Positions 22,788-33,415 of a stretch of 64,000 nt of DNA are shown here, in pieces. The number at the start of each line of letters is the position of its first letter. Position 1 is the first letter of the stretch. The translations under genes were made by a program, and so were the position numbers. A model generated the notes under the pieces. That model had not been told where the DNA came from. It made no database searches and worked only from the letters and a program-made list of their open reading frames with translations. Source of the DNA: Gordius sp. MW1 (Eukaryota > Nematomorpha > Gordioida > Gordea > Gordiidae); assembly GCA_964036665.1 (NCBI GenBank), contig OZ038532.1, positions 5,828,001-5,892,000 on the forward strand, in the 5' to 3' direction.

Positions 22788-23356
22788 TAGAGCCCTGCAA
22801 AATGAAATTTTTTCTGCCCGAGCCCGGCCCGAGCCCGACTCCCCAGTTTATATTTTGCCTGAACCATGCCCGAATGACTTTTTTATTTTTGGCCCTATCC
22901 GAGCCCGAGCCCGACCCGATTTTTTAAATAGAAAATTTTAAAAATTTATTTTAAAATATATGAAAATTTTTTCACCATATAAATACATAAAGCATTAAAT
23001 TTTTATCTAACAGTTCCAAGTTAAAAACTTTTAAAATTTCTTTATTTTATTTCTAAAGCAACAGCTACTATGAATATATTTAAATACTAGAATAAGATTT
23101 GCATTTTAGGTTAAAATATTATAATAGATAGGGGAAAAAGCTGAAGCTTGGAAGCTATATTGTATGATGTACGAAGATAATTATTTAATATCGAGTTGAG
23201 TTTGTTTAAATCATATTTAATAAAGGATTAGTTTGCTTTGGTCAATTAAACCGGGCTCGGGACTCAGATCGGGCCTGCCCGGGGCCTAATTGTTTTATTA
23301 AATTTTGTCCGAGCCCGGCCCGAAACCCGATTGGGCCGGGCTATTGGCGGCCTCTA
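22788..23356 (+). mobile_element. hAT-type non-autonomous element rich in GCCCGAGCCCG
   Basis: 569 bp, TAGAGCCCTGCAAAATG to TTGGCGGCCTCTA, flanked by GTCGGGGT / GTCGGGGC (22780-22787 and 23357-23364, 7 of 8 matching). Both ends are followed by repeated GGGCTCGG-type motifs. The right part (from 23026) is also present at 29441-29771 as part of the large duplication. Confidence 0.7.
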
Positions 23357-25836
23357 GTCGGGGCTCCTCCCGTTATAAGGAAGACAAAAATTATATTTTA
23401 ATTAGGGATGGGCAATTTAGTTAAAATTGTGCCTTTAGTCTTTTATCAAAAGAAAATTGAGGAAATTACACGTATATTCACATCGAAAAGATTTCACTAA
23501 ACTCCATCATTCATATTAAATAAGCTTCACCCAGTTGTTAGAATTTTTCATAACTAAAATGTACATTAAAATTTATTAAGGACTTATGTATAAAGTCATG
23601 GGCGTAGCTAGGATTAGAATTAGAGGGGGGCGATAATGATTTAGGGAGGGGCAAAATGTAAATTTTGCCATAGTTATAGTAAATTTCAAAGAAGTTTTGA
23701 AATTAGAAAGGGGCAGCCGCCCCCCCCCCCGCCACCCCTTGGCTACGCCCATGTATAAAGTAGAAGGTTGAAATAGAACTTTTTAATGGGAAATAGTCCA
23801 TTCCATTATATAAATTTTAAAAGCGTGAATACTTTCGAGTTGACGATGTGATATTGGCCCGTGCGAGCCCGTTCTTATAATTTCAGGCCCATTAGAGTCC
23901 CTTTGTAAAATCTTTAGGCCCGTCCGTAATTTTTTTACTTCAGGCCCGTCCGTACCGCCCGCGGGTCGGGCTAGCCTGTGAATCCGATATTAAGACAAGA
24001 CCTTAGTTTAAATAGACCCTATAAATCAATGGAAGGCAAAAGCAAGGTTAAAAGGATAAATTTGTTAGTTAAAAGTGAATAAGTGAATATGGATTAAGCT
24101 ATATATGTTAAATTTATGAAAAATAAATATTTAATTTTAAACAAGTATATTTTATGCCTGTTTGGATACGATGCACTGCACCATAATTGATTAATCCCCC
24201 CTCTCAATCGCTTAATATAAATGACGCGTTTGAAATTTAGCTAGCAAGTGCAGATTATCATTTTCTCGTGTATAAAGCAAATTAAATTTTATAAATCGGG
24301 AAAATTTCTCGTTGTAAAAAATCCCCTTTAAATACATAAACACGCGTGTGCATCGCCATTATATTTTTGTTCTTGATGTTCCCCCTTTCGCGATTCAACA
24401 TTAATGCATGATAATCGCGGGGAAAAATTGTCATTATTATATTCTCCGGGGAAATTTTATTAAAGTGAAATAATCGGATAATATACAATGGAATAAATGG
24501 TTTAAATATTTGGTTTCTAAATTGATTGAAATGTCTGTCTTTACAGTTTACATCATTTCTAAATTTATCAACTACCTGGTACTTCACCATCATAGCTTAA
24601 ATAAATGAACTTAACTATTGACTTATTATATTTACCTTCTTATAAAATTTAAATAAAAAACGTAGCTTGTTAACTTAACTAAAATGAAACTATATACAAT
24701 ACTTTTAACATCTAAATGAAGTAGATAAATTACAAAAAGCTTTTTAAAAGTTTTTTTATGTAAAGACCAAACCGTAGAAAATGTATAATGCCTTATCCCA
24801 ATTAGTTAAGACGTAGGTATAATGTCTAGATGTCGACTAAGTTTTAAAGACCTAAAAAAATCAACAATTTGAAGCTATTTTATAACTAAACCTCACGCAA
24901 ATTTCAAAATCTATATGTTTTTTACAACTGATTAATTATAATTAAGGTGGAAATATGGTTTGTTGTAGTATTAGTACATCAGACATTTACAATATTAAAC
25001 AAATTTGAGGTCATCTTGATTAAGGCATTATTTCAAAATGTTAGTCTATGGAAAGGTATCTAAACTTTATAAGCTATTCATTTTATATTATAGGTTTTTA
25101 TAAATATTATGCAATTCTGCTTAGATCACCTTAGAAATATATGTATTTCATTGGCCGCCAACCGATCTTTGGGCAATGAGCACTCATTGTAACCACTTTT
25201 TGCTGAATATTTTTTAGCTTAAGCCAGTATGTAATAGCCTGGACGTAGCCTCAATTTACGCCATCTACTCATTAAATTGCATAACAAATAAACTGCTTCC
25301 ATACGAAGTGCAGATCTAGGGTTATGGTTAATCCAAAACACAATGGAACCTGTTGGCGCTAGTGAGGTTTGGCAAGCGGAATTATTTCGTGGCGGTCTTA
25401 TTTTTTATAGCAAATTCTTCTATAGGAAACATAAAAGAGATTAGGTTAGGCTCAACAACTACAGCATGACGGCCGGGGCTTAATGGGCGGGGGCCGGGTT
25501 GCAGGAGGCGGAGCCCTGGTCAGGTCGACCTTGTTTTTGTAAGTGTATACATTTTCCCTAAACTTTAAAGAAAATTAAAAAATTATCAGTTTTTGTTATT
25601 TTAAAGTACCATCCTTTTTTTAGTTTTTTATTTGAACATAAAACTTGTTTCCGCTTAAAATATTTAAATTTGCACACAGCCGGTAAACTTTTTTGCTTAA
25701 ATTAATTGAAGAAAACACCACATTACATTGTAACCTCCCCCCTCACCATTTTTAGAACTAATTTGTAATACGGAAATATGTTTAAAACAAAAATGATTAA
25801 ATTTTTACCGAAAGTTTTTAAAATTGACATATTGTC
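23026..25836. repeat. Segmental duplication A, left copy
   Basis: This 2.8-kb segment is repeated almost base for base at 29441-32252 (offset 6415-6416). It begins inside a hAT element and ends exactly at the N gap. It includes the MITE at 23597, a GGCCCGT-rich piece (23854-23986, ending in a Harbinger-like AATCCGATATTAAGACAAG) and otherwise unique AT-rich DNA. The identity of unique as well as repetitive DNA shows this is one locus represented twice, or a very recent duplication. Confidence 0.95.
23597..23753 (+). mobile_element. MITE, GGCGTAGCC family, with 8-bp duplication
   Basis: CATGGGCGTAGC...GCTACGCCCATG, 157 bp, flanked by TATAAAGT on both sides (23589-23596, 23754-23761). An 8-bp duplication indicates hAT-type mobilisation. 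The copy in the duplicated segment is at 30012-30169, with a longer C-run. Confidence 0.9.
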
Positions 25837-26036
25837 NNNNNNNNNNNNNNNNNNNNNNNNNNNNNNNNNNNNNNNNNNNNNNNNNNNNNNNNNNNNNNNN
25901 NNNNNNNNNNNNNNNNNNNNNNNNNNNNNNNNNNNNNNNNNNNNNNNNNNNNNNNNNNNNNNNNNNNNNNNNNNNNNNNNNNNNNNNNNNNNNNNNNNNN
26001 NNNNNNNNNNNNNNNNNNNNNNNNNNNNNNNNNNNN
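25837..26036. other. Assembly gap (200 N)
   Basis: Exactly 200 undetermined bases, separating duplication A from duplication B. The round length suggests a placeholder, not a measured distance. Confidence 0.99.
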
Positions 26037-27605
26037 TCTATTTGCATTGGGTATATTAGGTTATCGCTTTTTTTAAATTAATGGATGAGAAAGAGGTGCC
26101 CCACCCCTCATCTCTATCTCCCTCGCTGTGTTATTTTTTGAATTAATGCATAAGAGGTGCCCCACCCCTAGTCTCTATCTCTCTCGGTGTGTTATATATA
26201 AGATTTGTTAAATTATCTATTATATAATAAACATAAATAAAAGTTGTTTACTTTTAATTGCTATGCAATTTAACTAGTTTTTGTTTTATATAATAAACAT
26301 AGATAAAAGTTGTTTACTTTTAATGCTATGCAATTTAACTAGTTATATAATAAACATAAATAAATTGGTTATATAATAAATATAGATAAAAGTTGTTTAC
26401 TTTTAATGCTATGCAATTTAACTAGTTATATAATAAACATAAATAAAAGTTGTTTACTTTTAATTGCTATGCAATTTAACTAGTTTTGGGGTTGGAATCC
26501 CGGAGTTTTTTTTGACTCTTATGATTGTTCTTGTTACTATCATTGATAATAAGAATTTTTGGCCGTCCGCTGGCTGCTGACCAATGAAAAAAATGACCAT
26601 TGGCCAAAATGTGAATCGAAATTATTTTTTTCGTTTTTTTTGACTATTATGATTGTTCCTGTTTCTACCATTGCTATTATGACTTTTTGGCCGTCCGCTG
26701 GCTGCTGACCAATGTTATATAATAAACATAAATAAAAGTTGTTTACTTTTAATTGCTATGCAATTTAACTAGTTTTTGGGTTAGAATCCCGGAGTTTTTT
26801 TTGACTTTTATGATTGTTCTTGTTACTATCATTGATAATAAGACTTTTTGGCCGTCCGTTGGCTGCTGACCAATGAAAAAAATGACCATTGGCCAAAATG
26901 TGAATCCGAGTTTATTTTTTCGTTTTTTTTGACTATTATGATTGTTCCTGTTACTACCATTGCTATTATGACTTTTTGGCCGTCCGCTGGCTCCTGACCG
27001 ATGGAAAAAAATGACCATTGGCCAAAATGTGAATCGAAATTATTTTTTTCGTTTTTTTTGACTATTATGATTGTTCCTGTTCCTACCATTGCTATTATGA
27101 CTTTTTGGCCGTCCGCTGGCTGCTGACCAATGAAATAAAATGACCATTGGCCAAAATGTGATTCGAAAACTTTTATTTCGTTTTTTTTGACTATTATGAA
27201 TTTATATCCACTTTTATTGTGTCCTGGCTGCTGACCAATGGAAAAAAATGACCATTGGCCAAAATGTGATTCGAAAATTTTTTTTTCGTTTTTTTTACTC
27301 TTGTGAATTTATATCCACTTTTACCGTGTGCTGGCTGCTGACCAATGGAAAAAAATGACCATTGGCCAAAATGTGAATCCGAGTTTATTTTTTCGTTTTT
27401 TTTGACTATTATGATTGTTCCTGTTACTACCATTGCTATTATGACTTTTTGGCCGTCCGCTGGCTCCTGACCGATGGAAAAAATGACCATTGGCCAAAAT
27501 GTGATTCGAAAATTTTTTTTTTCGTTTTTTTTTGACTTATGAATTTATATCCACTTTTACCGTGTCCTGGCTGCTTACCAATGAAAAAAAATGACCATTG
27601 GCTAA

Positions 27606-28005
27606 ATTTTATATATAACCTAAAAATTTATTATAGATGGTCTAACAGACAGCCAACTATGTAATATATATTTTTAACCTTATAAATGCATATATATTTT
27701 TTTATTGGGTTAATATATTTCATTTAATTAGATTGTGATTTCATAGAAAACCTAAAAAGTAATATTTAAAAAAATAATATAGGTATTAGATTCTAATTTA
27801 CGATAAAATATATCGATAGAAACTAACACAAAATTCGAAACCTCCTTCAAAGGTATAAGCATAGCCCGTTATTTCTAATTAAATTGAATCTACTATTAAA
27901 CTCAAACACGAATTGTACTTTATTAGATGGCGCGCGTAAGTTTATATAATTAGTAAAATTTTTCTACGTGTCATAGATATTACACCGCACGTGTGGCAGG
28001 GAAAT
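27606..28005. other. Unique insert within HINE, no gene seen
   Basis: AT-rich sequence (also at 42144-42543) between the satellite and the Helitron-like fragment. No open frame or terminal repeat was recognised. Confidence 0.4.
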
Positions 28006-28336
28006 GTCCGATATTTTTAAAATGAAAAGGTATTTTAGGAATCTGAAAAGGTTATTTTACCCCCGGCCGCCCTGGGCACCTACGGGTAAAGTTTCGAGCG
28101 AATCGGGTTGGTAGTTTAAGAATTTAGCCCTTTTTTAAAACTAAAAAAAATTTTTTTTTTAATTTTTTTTTTTACATTAAATTAATATTTTGTTTTTGTT
28201 AATACCATTGATAATATGACTTTTTGACCGTCCGCTGGCTACTGACCGACGAAATATATTGATTTTCTAAACATAAAACACAACTTTATTATTTCATCAT
28301 CTATATAAATAACATAATAACTTCTACTATTTTAAA

Positions 28337-28408
28337 GTTAGCATGGTATAGTGGTTATAGCGCAGGCTTGTGAACTGGATGTGTAGGGTTCAAGTCAGGG
28401 AGGGGACA
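28337..28408 (+). repeat. tRNA-like stretch with pol III A and B boxes (SINE head or HINE module)
   Basis: The sequence contains an A-box-like GGTATAGTGGTTATAGCGC and, 35 bases on, a B-box-like GGTTCAAGTC, the spacing of a tRNA gene. A T-run follows (28409-28420). The acceptor and anticodon stems do not pair properly, so it is not a functional tRNA. A copy lies at 42875-42946. Related but weaker stretches are at 2511-2572 and 63945-64000. Confidence 0.55.
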
Positions 28409-28830
28409 AATTTTTTTTTTAATTTTTTTAAATTAAATTAATATTTGTTCATGTTAATACCAATGATAATATGAATTTTTGACCGTCCGCTGGCTACTGA
28501 CCAATAAAAAAATGACCATTAGCCAAATAAATCGAAATTTTTTTTCGTTTTTGAATTGGTTAACATTGATAATTACCCTATGTCCTCCCCTACAAGGGCC
28601 TATAACTAATTAACTAATTATTTTGCATCTAATACCCCCTATAGGCATTCTCGCCCCTTCCCACCTTTCTCGCCCATAAATTGCATAGCAAATATGCTAC
28701 GTTTATACGGAGTATAGAAGAGTTCCCCCTTCCCCTCTTCCCTTCCCCTCTTCCCTTCCCCTACTCCCCTTCCCTTCTCCCCCTTCCCACGAGGGCCGAA
28801 GGCCCGAGTTTTATTAATAATACCACTGGT

Positions 28831-29441
28831 CAACAAATAATGGACTTGTGAAATCAACCGGCAAACTGTTTGCAGATTCTGGTAGAGTTTTTCACGGTGA
28901 ACACAAATATGTCTTTAATTTTATCCCTATACGTCAAGTTTTTTTGATATTCGCTATCAAAGTTGCCAAAAACGCGATTTTAGCGTTTTTCAAACGTCAA
29001 TAACTTGCAAATTAGTGGGTAAAAATTTTGTTTAATAGATAATACGTAGATATAGGGGAGAGAAATGTATTCACATTTTTTTTATCCTAGCACTTTTACT
29101 TTTTAAATTATATACAAAATTAATTATCCCTATCTTTTACATTGATAAATTACACCAGACTTGAGGGCGCCCTCCCTTCTCTTCAACACTAGGAATTAAG
29201 TATGTAGTTGTTTGTGTTGCTGTTTATCACAGATGTTAAAAAATGATGTCTATGAATGATTTTCACCTGATTTGTAAAAAAAAATTAATTTCGCCATTTT
29301 TTTATTTTTTTTATTGACAAACTAAAATAATATTAAATTTCAATTTTGGCCTATTAATATAATTTATGACTTCATGGTGGAACTTGAGTTCATGCTTCCT
29401 TTAATCAAAACTCTCCGGGGGGGTATTTGAAATTGCCCGGA
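28831..29441 (+). repeat. CACTGGTCAACAAATAATG repeat family, copy in duplicate B
   Basis: Begins CACTGGTCAACAAATAATGG, directly after a HINE 3' end. Relatives start at 33744 and 43369, and an inverted one ends at about 47218. The shared part includes GGTGAACACAAATATGT and TACGTCAAGTTTTT. It contains no open frame; the class is unknown. Confidence 0.55.
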
Positions 29442-32252
29442 ACTTTTAAAATTTCTTTATTTTATTTCTAAAGCAACAGCTACTATGAATATATTTAAAT
29501 ACTAGAATAAGATTTGCATTTTAGGTTAAAATATTATAATAGATAGGGGAAAAAGCTGAAGCTTGGAAGCTATATTGTATGATGTACGAAGATAATTATT
29601 TAATATCGAGTTGAGTTTGTTTAAATCATATTTAATAAAGGATTAGTTTGCTTTGGTCAATTAAACCGGGCTCGGGACTCAGATCGGGCCTGCCCGGGGC
29701 CTAATTGTTTTATTAAATTTTGTCCGAGCCCGGCCCGAAACCCGATTGGGCCGGGCTATTGGCGGCCTCTAGTCGGGGCTCCTCCCGTTATAAGGAAGAC
29801 AAAAATTATATTTTAATTAGGGATGGGCAATTTAGTTAAAATTGTGCCTTTAGTCTTTTATCAAAAGAAAATTGAGGAAATTACACGTATATTCACATCG
29901 AAAAGATTTCACTAAACTCCATCATTCATATTAAATAAGCTTCACCCAGTTGTTAGAATTTTTCATAACTAAAATGTACATTAAAATTTATTAAGGACTT
30001 ATGTATAAAGTCATGGGCGTAGCTAGGATTAGAATTAGAGGGGGGCGATAATGATTTAGGGAGGGGCAAAATGTAAATTTTGCCATAGTTATAGTAAATT
30101 TCAAAGAAGTTTTGAAATTAGAAAGGGGCAGCCGCCCCCCCCCCCCGCCACCCCTTGGCTACGCCCATGTATAAAGTAGAAGGTTGAAATAGAACTTTTT
30201 AATGGGAAATAGTCCATTCCATTATATAAATTTTAAAAGCGTGAATACTTTCGAGTTGACGATGTGATATTGGCCCGTGCGAGCCCGTTCTTATAATTTC
30301 AGGCCCATTAGAGTCCCTTTGTAAAATCTTTAGGCCCGTCCGTAATTTTTTTACTTCAGGCCCGTCCGTACCGCCCGCGGGTCGGGCTAGCCTGTGAATC
30401 CGATATTAAGACAAGACCTTAGTTTAAATAGACCCTATAAATCAATGGAAGGCAAAAGCAAGGTTAAAAGGATAAATTTGTTAGTTAAAAGTGAATAAGT
30501 GAATATGGATTAAGCTATATATGTTAAATTTATGAAAAATAAATATTTAATTTTAAACAAGTATATTTTATGCCTGTTTGGATACGATGCACTGCACCAT
30601 AATTGCTTAATCCCCCCTCTCAATCGCTTAATATAAATGACGCGTTTGAAATTTAGCTAGCAAGTGCAGATTATCATTTTCTCGTGTATAAAGCAAATTA
30701 AATTTTATAAATCGGGAAAATTTCTCGTTGTAAAAAATCCCCTTTAAATACATAAACACGCGTGTGCATCGCCATTATATTTTTGTTCTTGATGTTCCCC
30801 CTTTCGCGATTCAACATTAATGCATGATAATCGCGGGGAAAAATTGTCATTATTATATTCTCCGGGGAAATTTTATTAAAGTGAAATAATCGGATAATAT
30901 ACAATGGAATAAATGGTTTAAATATTTGGTTTCTAAATTGATTGAAATGTCTGTCTTTACAGTTTACATCATTTCTAAATTTATCAACTACCTGGTACTT
31001 CACCATCATAGCTTAAATAAATGAACTTAACTATTGACTTATTATATTTACCTTCTTATAAAATTTAAATAAAAAACGTAGCTTGTTAACTTAACTAAAA
31101 TGAAACTATATACAATACTTTTAACATCTAAATGAAGTAGATAAATTACAAAAAGCTTTTTAAAAGTTTTTTTATGTAAAGACCAAACCGTAGAAAATGT
31201 ATAATGCCTTATCCCAATTAGTTAAGACGTAGGTATAATGTCTAGATGTCGACTAAGTTTTAAAGACCTAAAAAAATCAACAATTTGAAGCTATTTTATA
31301 ACTAAACCTCACGCAAATTTCAAAATCTATATGTTTTTTACAACTGATTAATTATAATTAAGGTGGAAATATGGTTTGTTGTAGTATTAGTACATCAGAC
31401 ATTTACAATATTAAACAAATTTGAGGTCATCTTGATTAAGGCATTATTTCAAAATGTTAGTCTATGGAAAGGTATCTAAACTTTATAAGCTATTCATTTT
31501 ATATTATAGGTTTTCATAAATATTATGCAATTCTGCTTAGATCACCTTAGAAATATATGTATTTCATTGGCCGCCAACCGATCTTTGGGCAATGAGCACT
31601 CATTGTAACCACTTTTTGCTGAATATTTTTTAGCTTAAGCCAGTATGTAATAGCCTGGACGTAGCCTCAATTTACGCCATCTACTCATTAAATTGCATAA
31701 CAAATAAACTGCTTCCATACGAAGTGCAGATCTAGGGTTATGGTTAATCCAAAACACAATGGAACCTGTTGGCGCTAGTGAGGTTTGGCAAGCGGAATTA
31801 TTTCGTGGCGGTCTTATTTTTTATAGCAAATTCTTCTATAGGAAACATAAAAGAGATTAGGTTAGGCTCAACAACTACAGCATGACGGCCGGGGCTTAAT
31901 GGGCGGGGGCCGGGTTGCAGGAGGCGGAGCCCTGGTCAGGTCGACCTTGTTTTTGTAAGTGTATACATTTTCCCTAAACTTTAAAGAAAATTAAAAAATT
32001 ATCAGTTTTTGTTATTTTAAAGTACCATCCTTTTTTTAGTTTTTTATTTGAACATAAAACTTGTTTCCGCTTAAAATATTTAAATTTGCACACAGCCGGT
32101 AAACTTTTTTGCTTAAATTAATTGAAGAAAACACCACATTACATTGTAACCTCCCCCCTCACCATTTTTAGAACTAATTTGTAATACGGAAATATGTTTA
32201 AAACAAAAATGATTAAATTTTTACCGAAAGTTTTTAAAATTGACATATTGTC
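29441..32252. repeat. Segmental duplication A, right copy
   Basis: Near-identical to 23026-25836. It ends at GACATATTGTC, exactly where the left copy meets the gap, and then continues into the MGAT4 upstream region, so this copy carries the true right-hand continuation. Differences are single bases (for example ATTGCTTAATC against ATTGATTAATC) and homopolymer lengths. Confidence 0.95.
30012..30169 (+). mobile_element. MITE, GGCGTAGCC family (duplicate of 23597)
   Basis: The same element and the same TATAAAGT flanks as 23597-23753. It is present because of the segmental duplication, not a separate insertion. Confidence 0.88.
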
Positions 32253-32969
32253 TATTAATTTATTCTCTATATAATTTCGCTTTTTGGTTCGACTATTATA
32301 AGGGGAAGTGTTGTATCGAGTTTTGAAAATTTAAAAAATATGGCATGTTATGGCTATGCAAACTTTGAAGGTTTATTTCTTTAAGTCCTATGAATAAATG
32401 TGGAAACTGTAAGGACTAAGGCTTCAATCAAATAATTGAGTCATTTTATTTGAGTTTATACGTTTTGAAACAGATCTTATTGGCTTATTCTGCAGATAGA
32501 TATTATTAAAACTAACTCCATATAATTATTAGCCCTAACACTCTTTTTTACTTTATAGTCTTCAAAATATAATGTGTATATAGATATGTAAATTCAATTG
32601 AGGAATAATTTTGTCTCACCACAACGATATTTATCACTTTCGTCGTTTCATGCTAAAATAATTTTTCAAATTGTTTTGCACTATACATGTCAATCATTTA
32701 GATATTACTAATCTAAAAGAAATAGTGGGTAAGTTATTTATTCGCCGTGTTTAACCTCTACCCACCAGAGTGAAAACAAAAGAGGCCTCCAAGGGTCAGC
32801 TACGTCCTACGTCATTAATAACGTGGCATTACGCCATGTAGCTTAAAACGGGCAACAATTTTGCGAATTAGCTCTCAAGCGAAGCAAACAACGACACATG
32901 CCTGCCTCATAACTATATATATGTGTTTATTTTTCTCAATGGGCACACTTTATTAATTGTCTTTATACT
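32253..32969 (+). promoter_or_regulatory. Presumed upstream region of the MGAT4-like gene
   Basis: This unique region precedes the first ATG of the glycosyltransferase. At 32760-32900 it becomes less AT-rich and contains TACGTCAT (32808-32815) and ACGTGGC (32821-32827), both resembling ATF/CREB-type sites. No TATA box can be assigned with confidence. The promoter role is inferred from position alone. Confidence 0.25.
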
Positions 32970-33415
32970 ATGATAAAATATTTCCACAAATTGAAATTAT
33001 GGTATTATATTCTTTGCATTTTAGTGATTTCTTATGGACTATTCTCTTTATTTAATTATCAAAATTCAGGTGAATAATTATTTTTAATTCTCAATTTTAT
33101 ATTCTTGTTATTTTTATTAATATAAATGCTATTGTAAAGTTTGTCATTATAGTTATTTGAACATAATTTAGATTATAAAATGTTTATTTGATAAATTTTT
33201 AAATCATCAAATTTAGAATTAGTTAATCAAAGCATTATGATAGTATCAAAATATACCAGTACATATTCATTGAAGTTTCAACATACTCATAAAGAATCAT
33301 TTGATGGACAGATAACTAATAATAAAGAAAATCTTAAGGATTTGCATCTAATGTCAACCTTAGCATCAAAACATATCAAAAGAATTGTAAATGATACTCA
33401 TTTCAACCATAATAG
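32970..33415 (+). CDS. MGAT4: MGAT4-like exons 1-2: cytoplasmic tail, signal anchor and stem (predicted)
   Basis: Exon 1 opens MIKYFHKLKLWYYILCILVI, a short basic tail followed by about 18 hydrophobic residues (roughly 10-28). This is the layout of a type II Golgi enzyme. Exon 2 adds 66 hydrophilic, lysine- and histidine-rich residues typical of a stem (LASKHIKRIVNDTHFNHN). The phase at the end of exon 1 (1) fits the acceptor at 33217, and exon 2 ends in phase 2, as exon 3 (49908) requires. There is no sequence similarity to known stems, which evolve fast, so linkage to exon 3 across 16.5 kb is inferred from topology and phase. Confidence 0.6.

Larger units (their letters stand above)
26037..28808 (+). 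mobile_element. Helentron-like element, 5' end lost in gap
   Basis: Starts inside the family's 5' region (TCTATTTGCATTGGGTATAT). It passes through several AACTAGT/TATATAATAAACAT repeats, a satellite block (26510-27605), an intervening region (27605-28180), further satellite units, the subterminal repeat GCCCATAAATTGCATAGCAA and the 3' hairpin at 28794-28806. The 500-bp intervening region includes an inverted fragment of a Helitron-like 5' end (28006-28132), so this copy is itself composite. Confidence 0.75.
26037..29441. repeat. Segmental duplication B, left copy
   Basis: 3.4 kb almost identical to 40575-43980 (offset 14538, 14539 after a G-run length difference). It starts immediately after the gap and stops at GCCCGGA, where the other copy runs into a C homopolymer of more than 20 bases. 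It then joins directly to duplicate A. The segment includes most of a HINE, a tRNA-like stretch and the head of a CACTGGTCAACAAATAATG repeat. Confidence 0.95.

Noticed and set aside
24282..24593. 103-codon minus-strand frame, identical at 30698-31009
   Set aside because: The identity is due to the segmental duplication, not conservation. There is no domain, composition matches the background, and no splice context was seen.
28337..28408. Functional tRNA gene
   Set aside because: Boxes A and B are present, but the acceptor and anticodon stems do not pair and the sequence is embedded in repeats.
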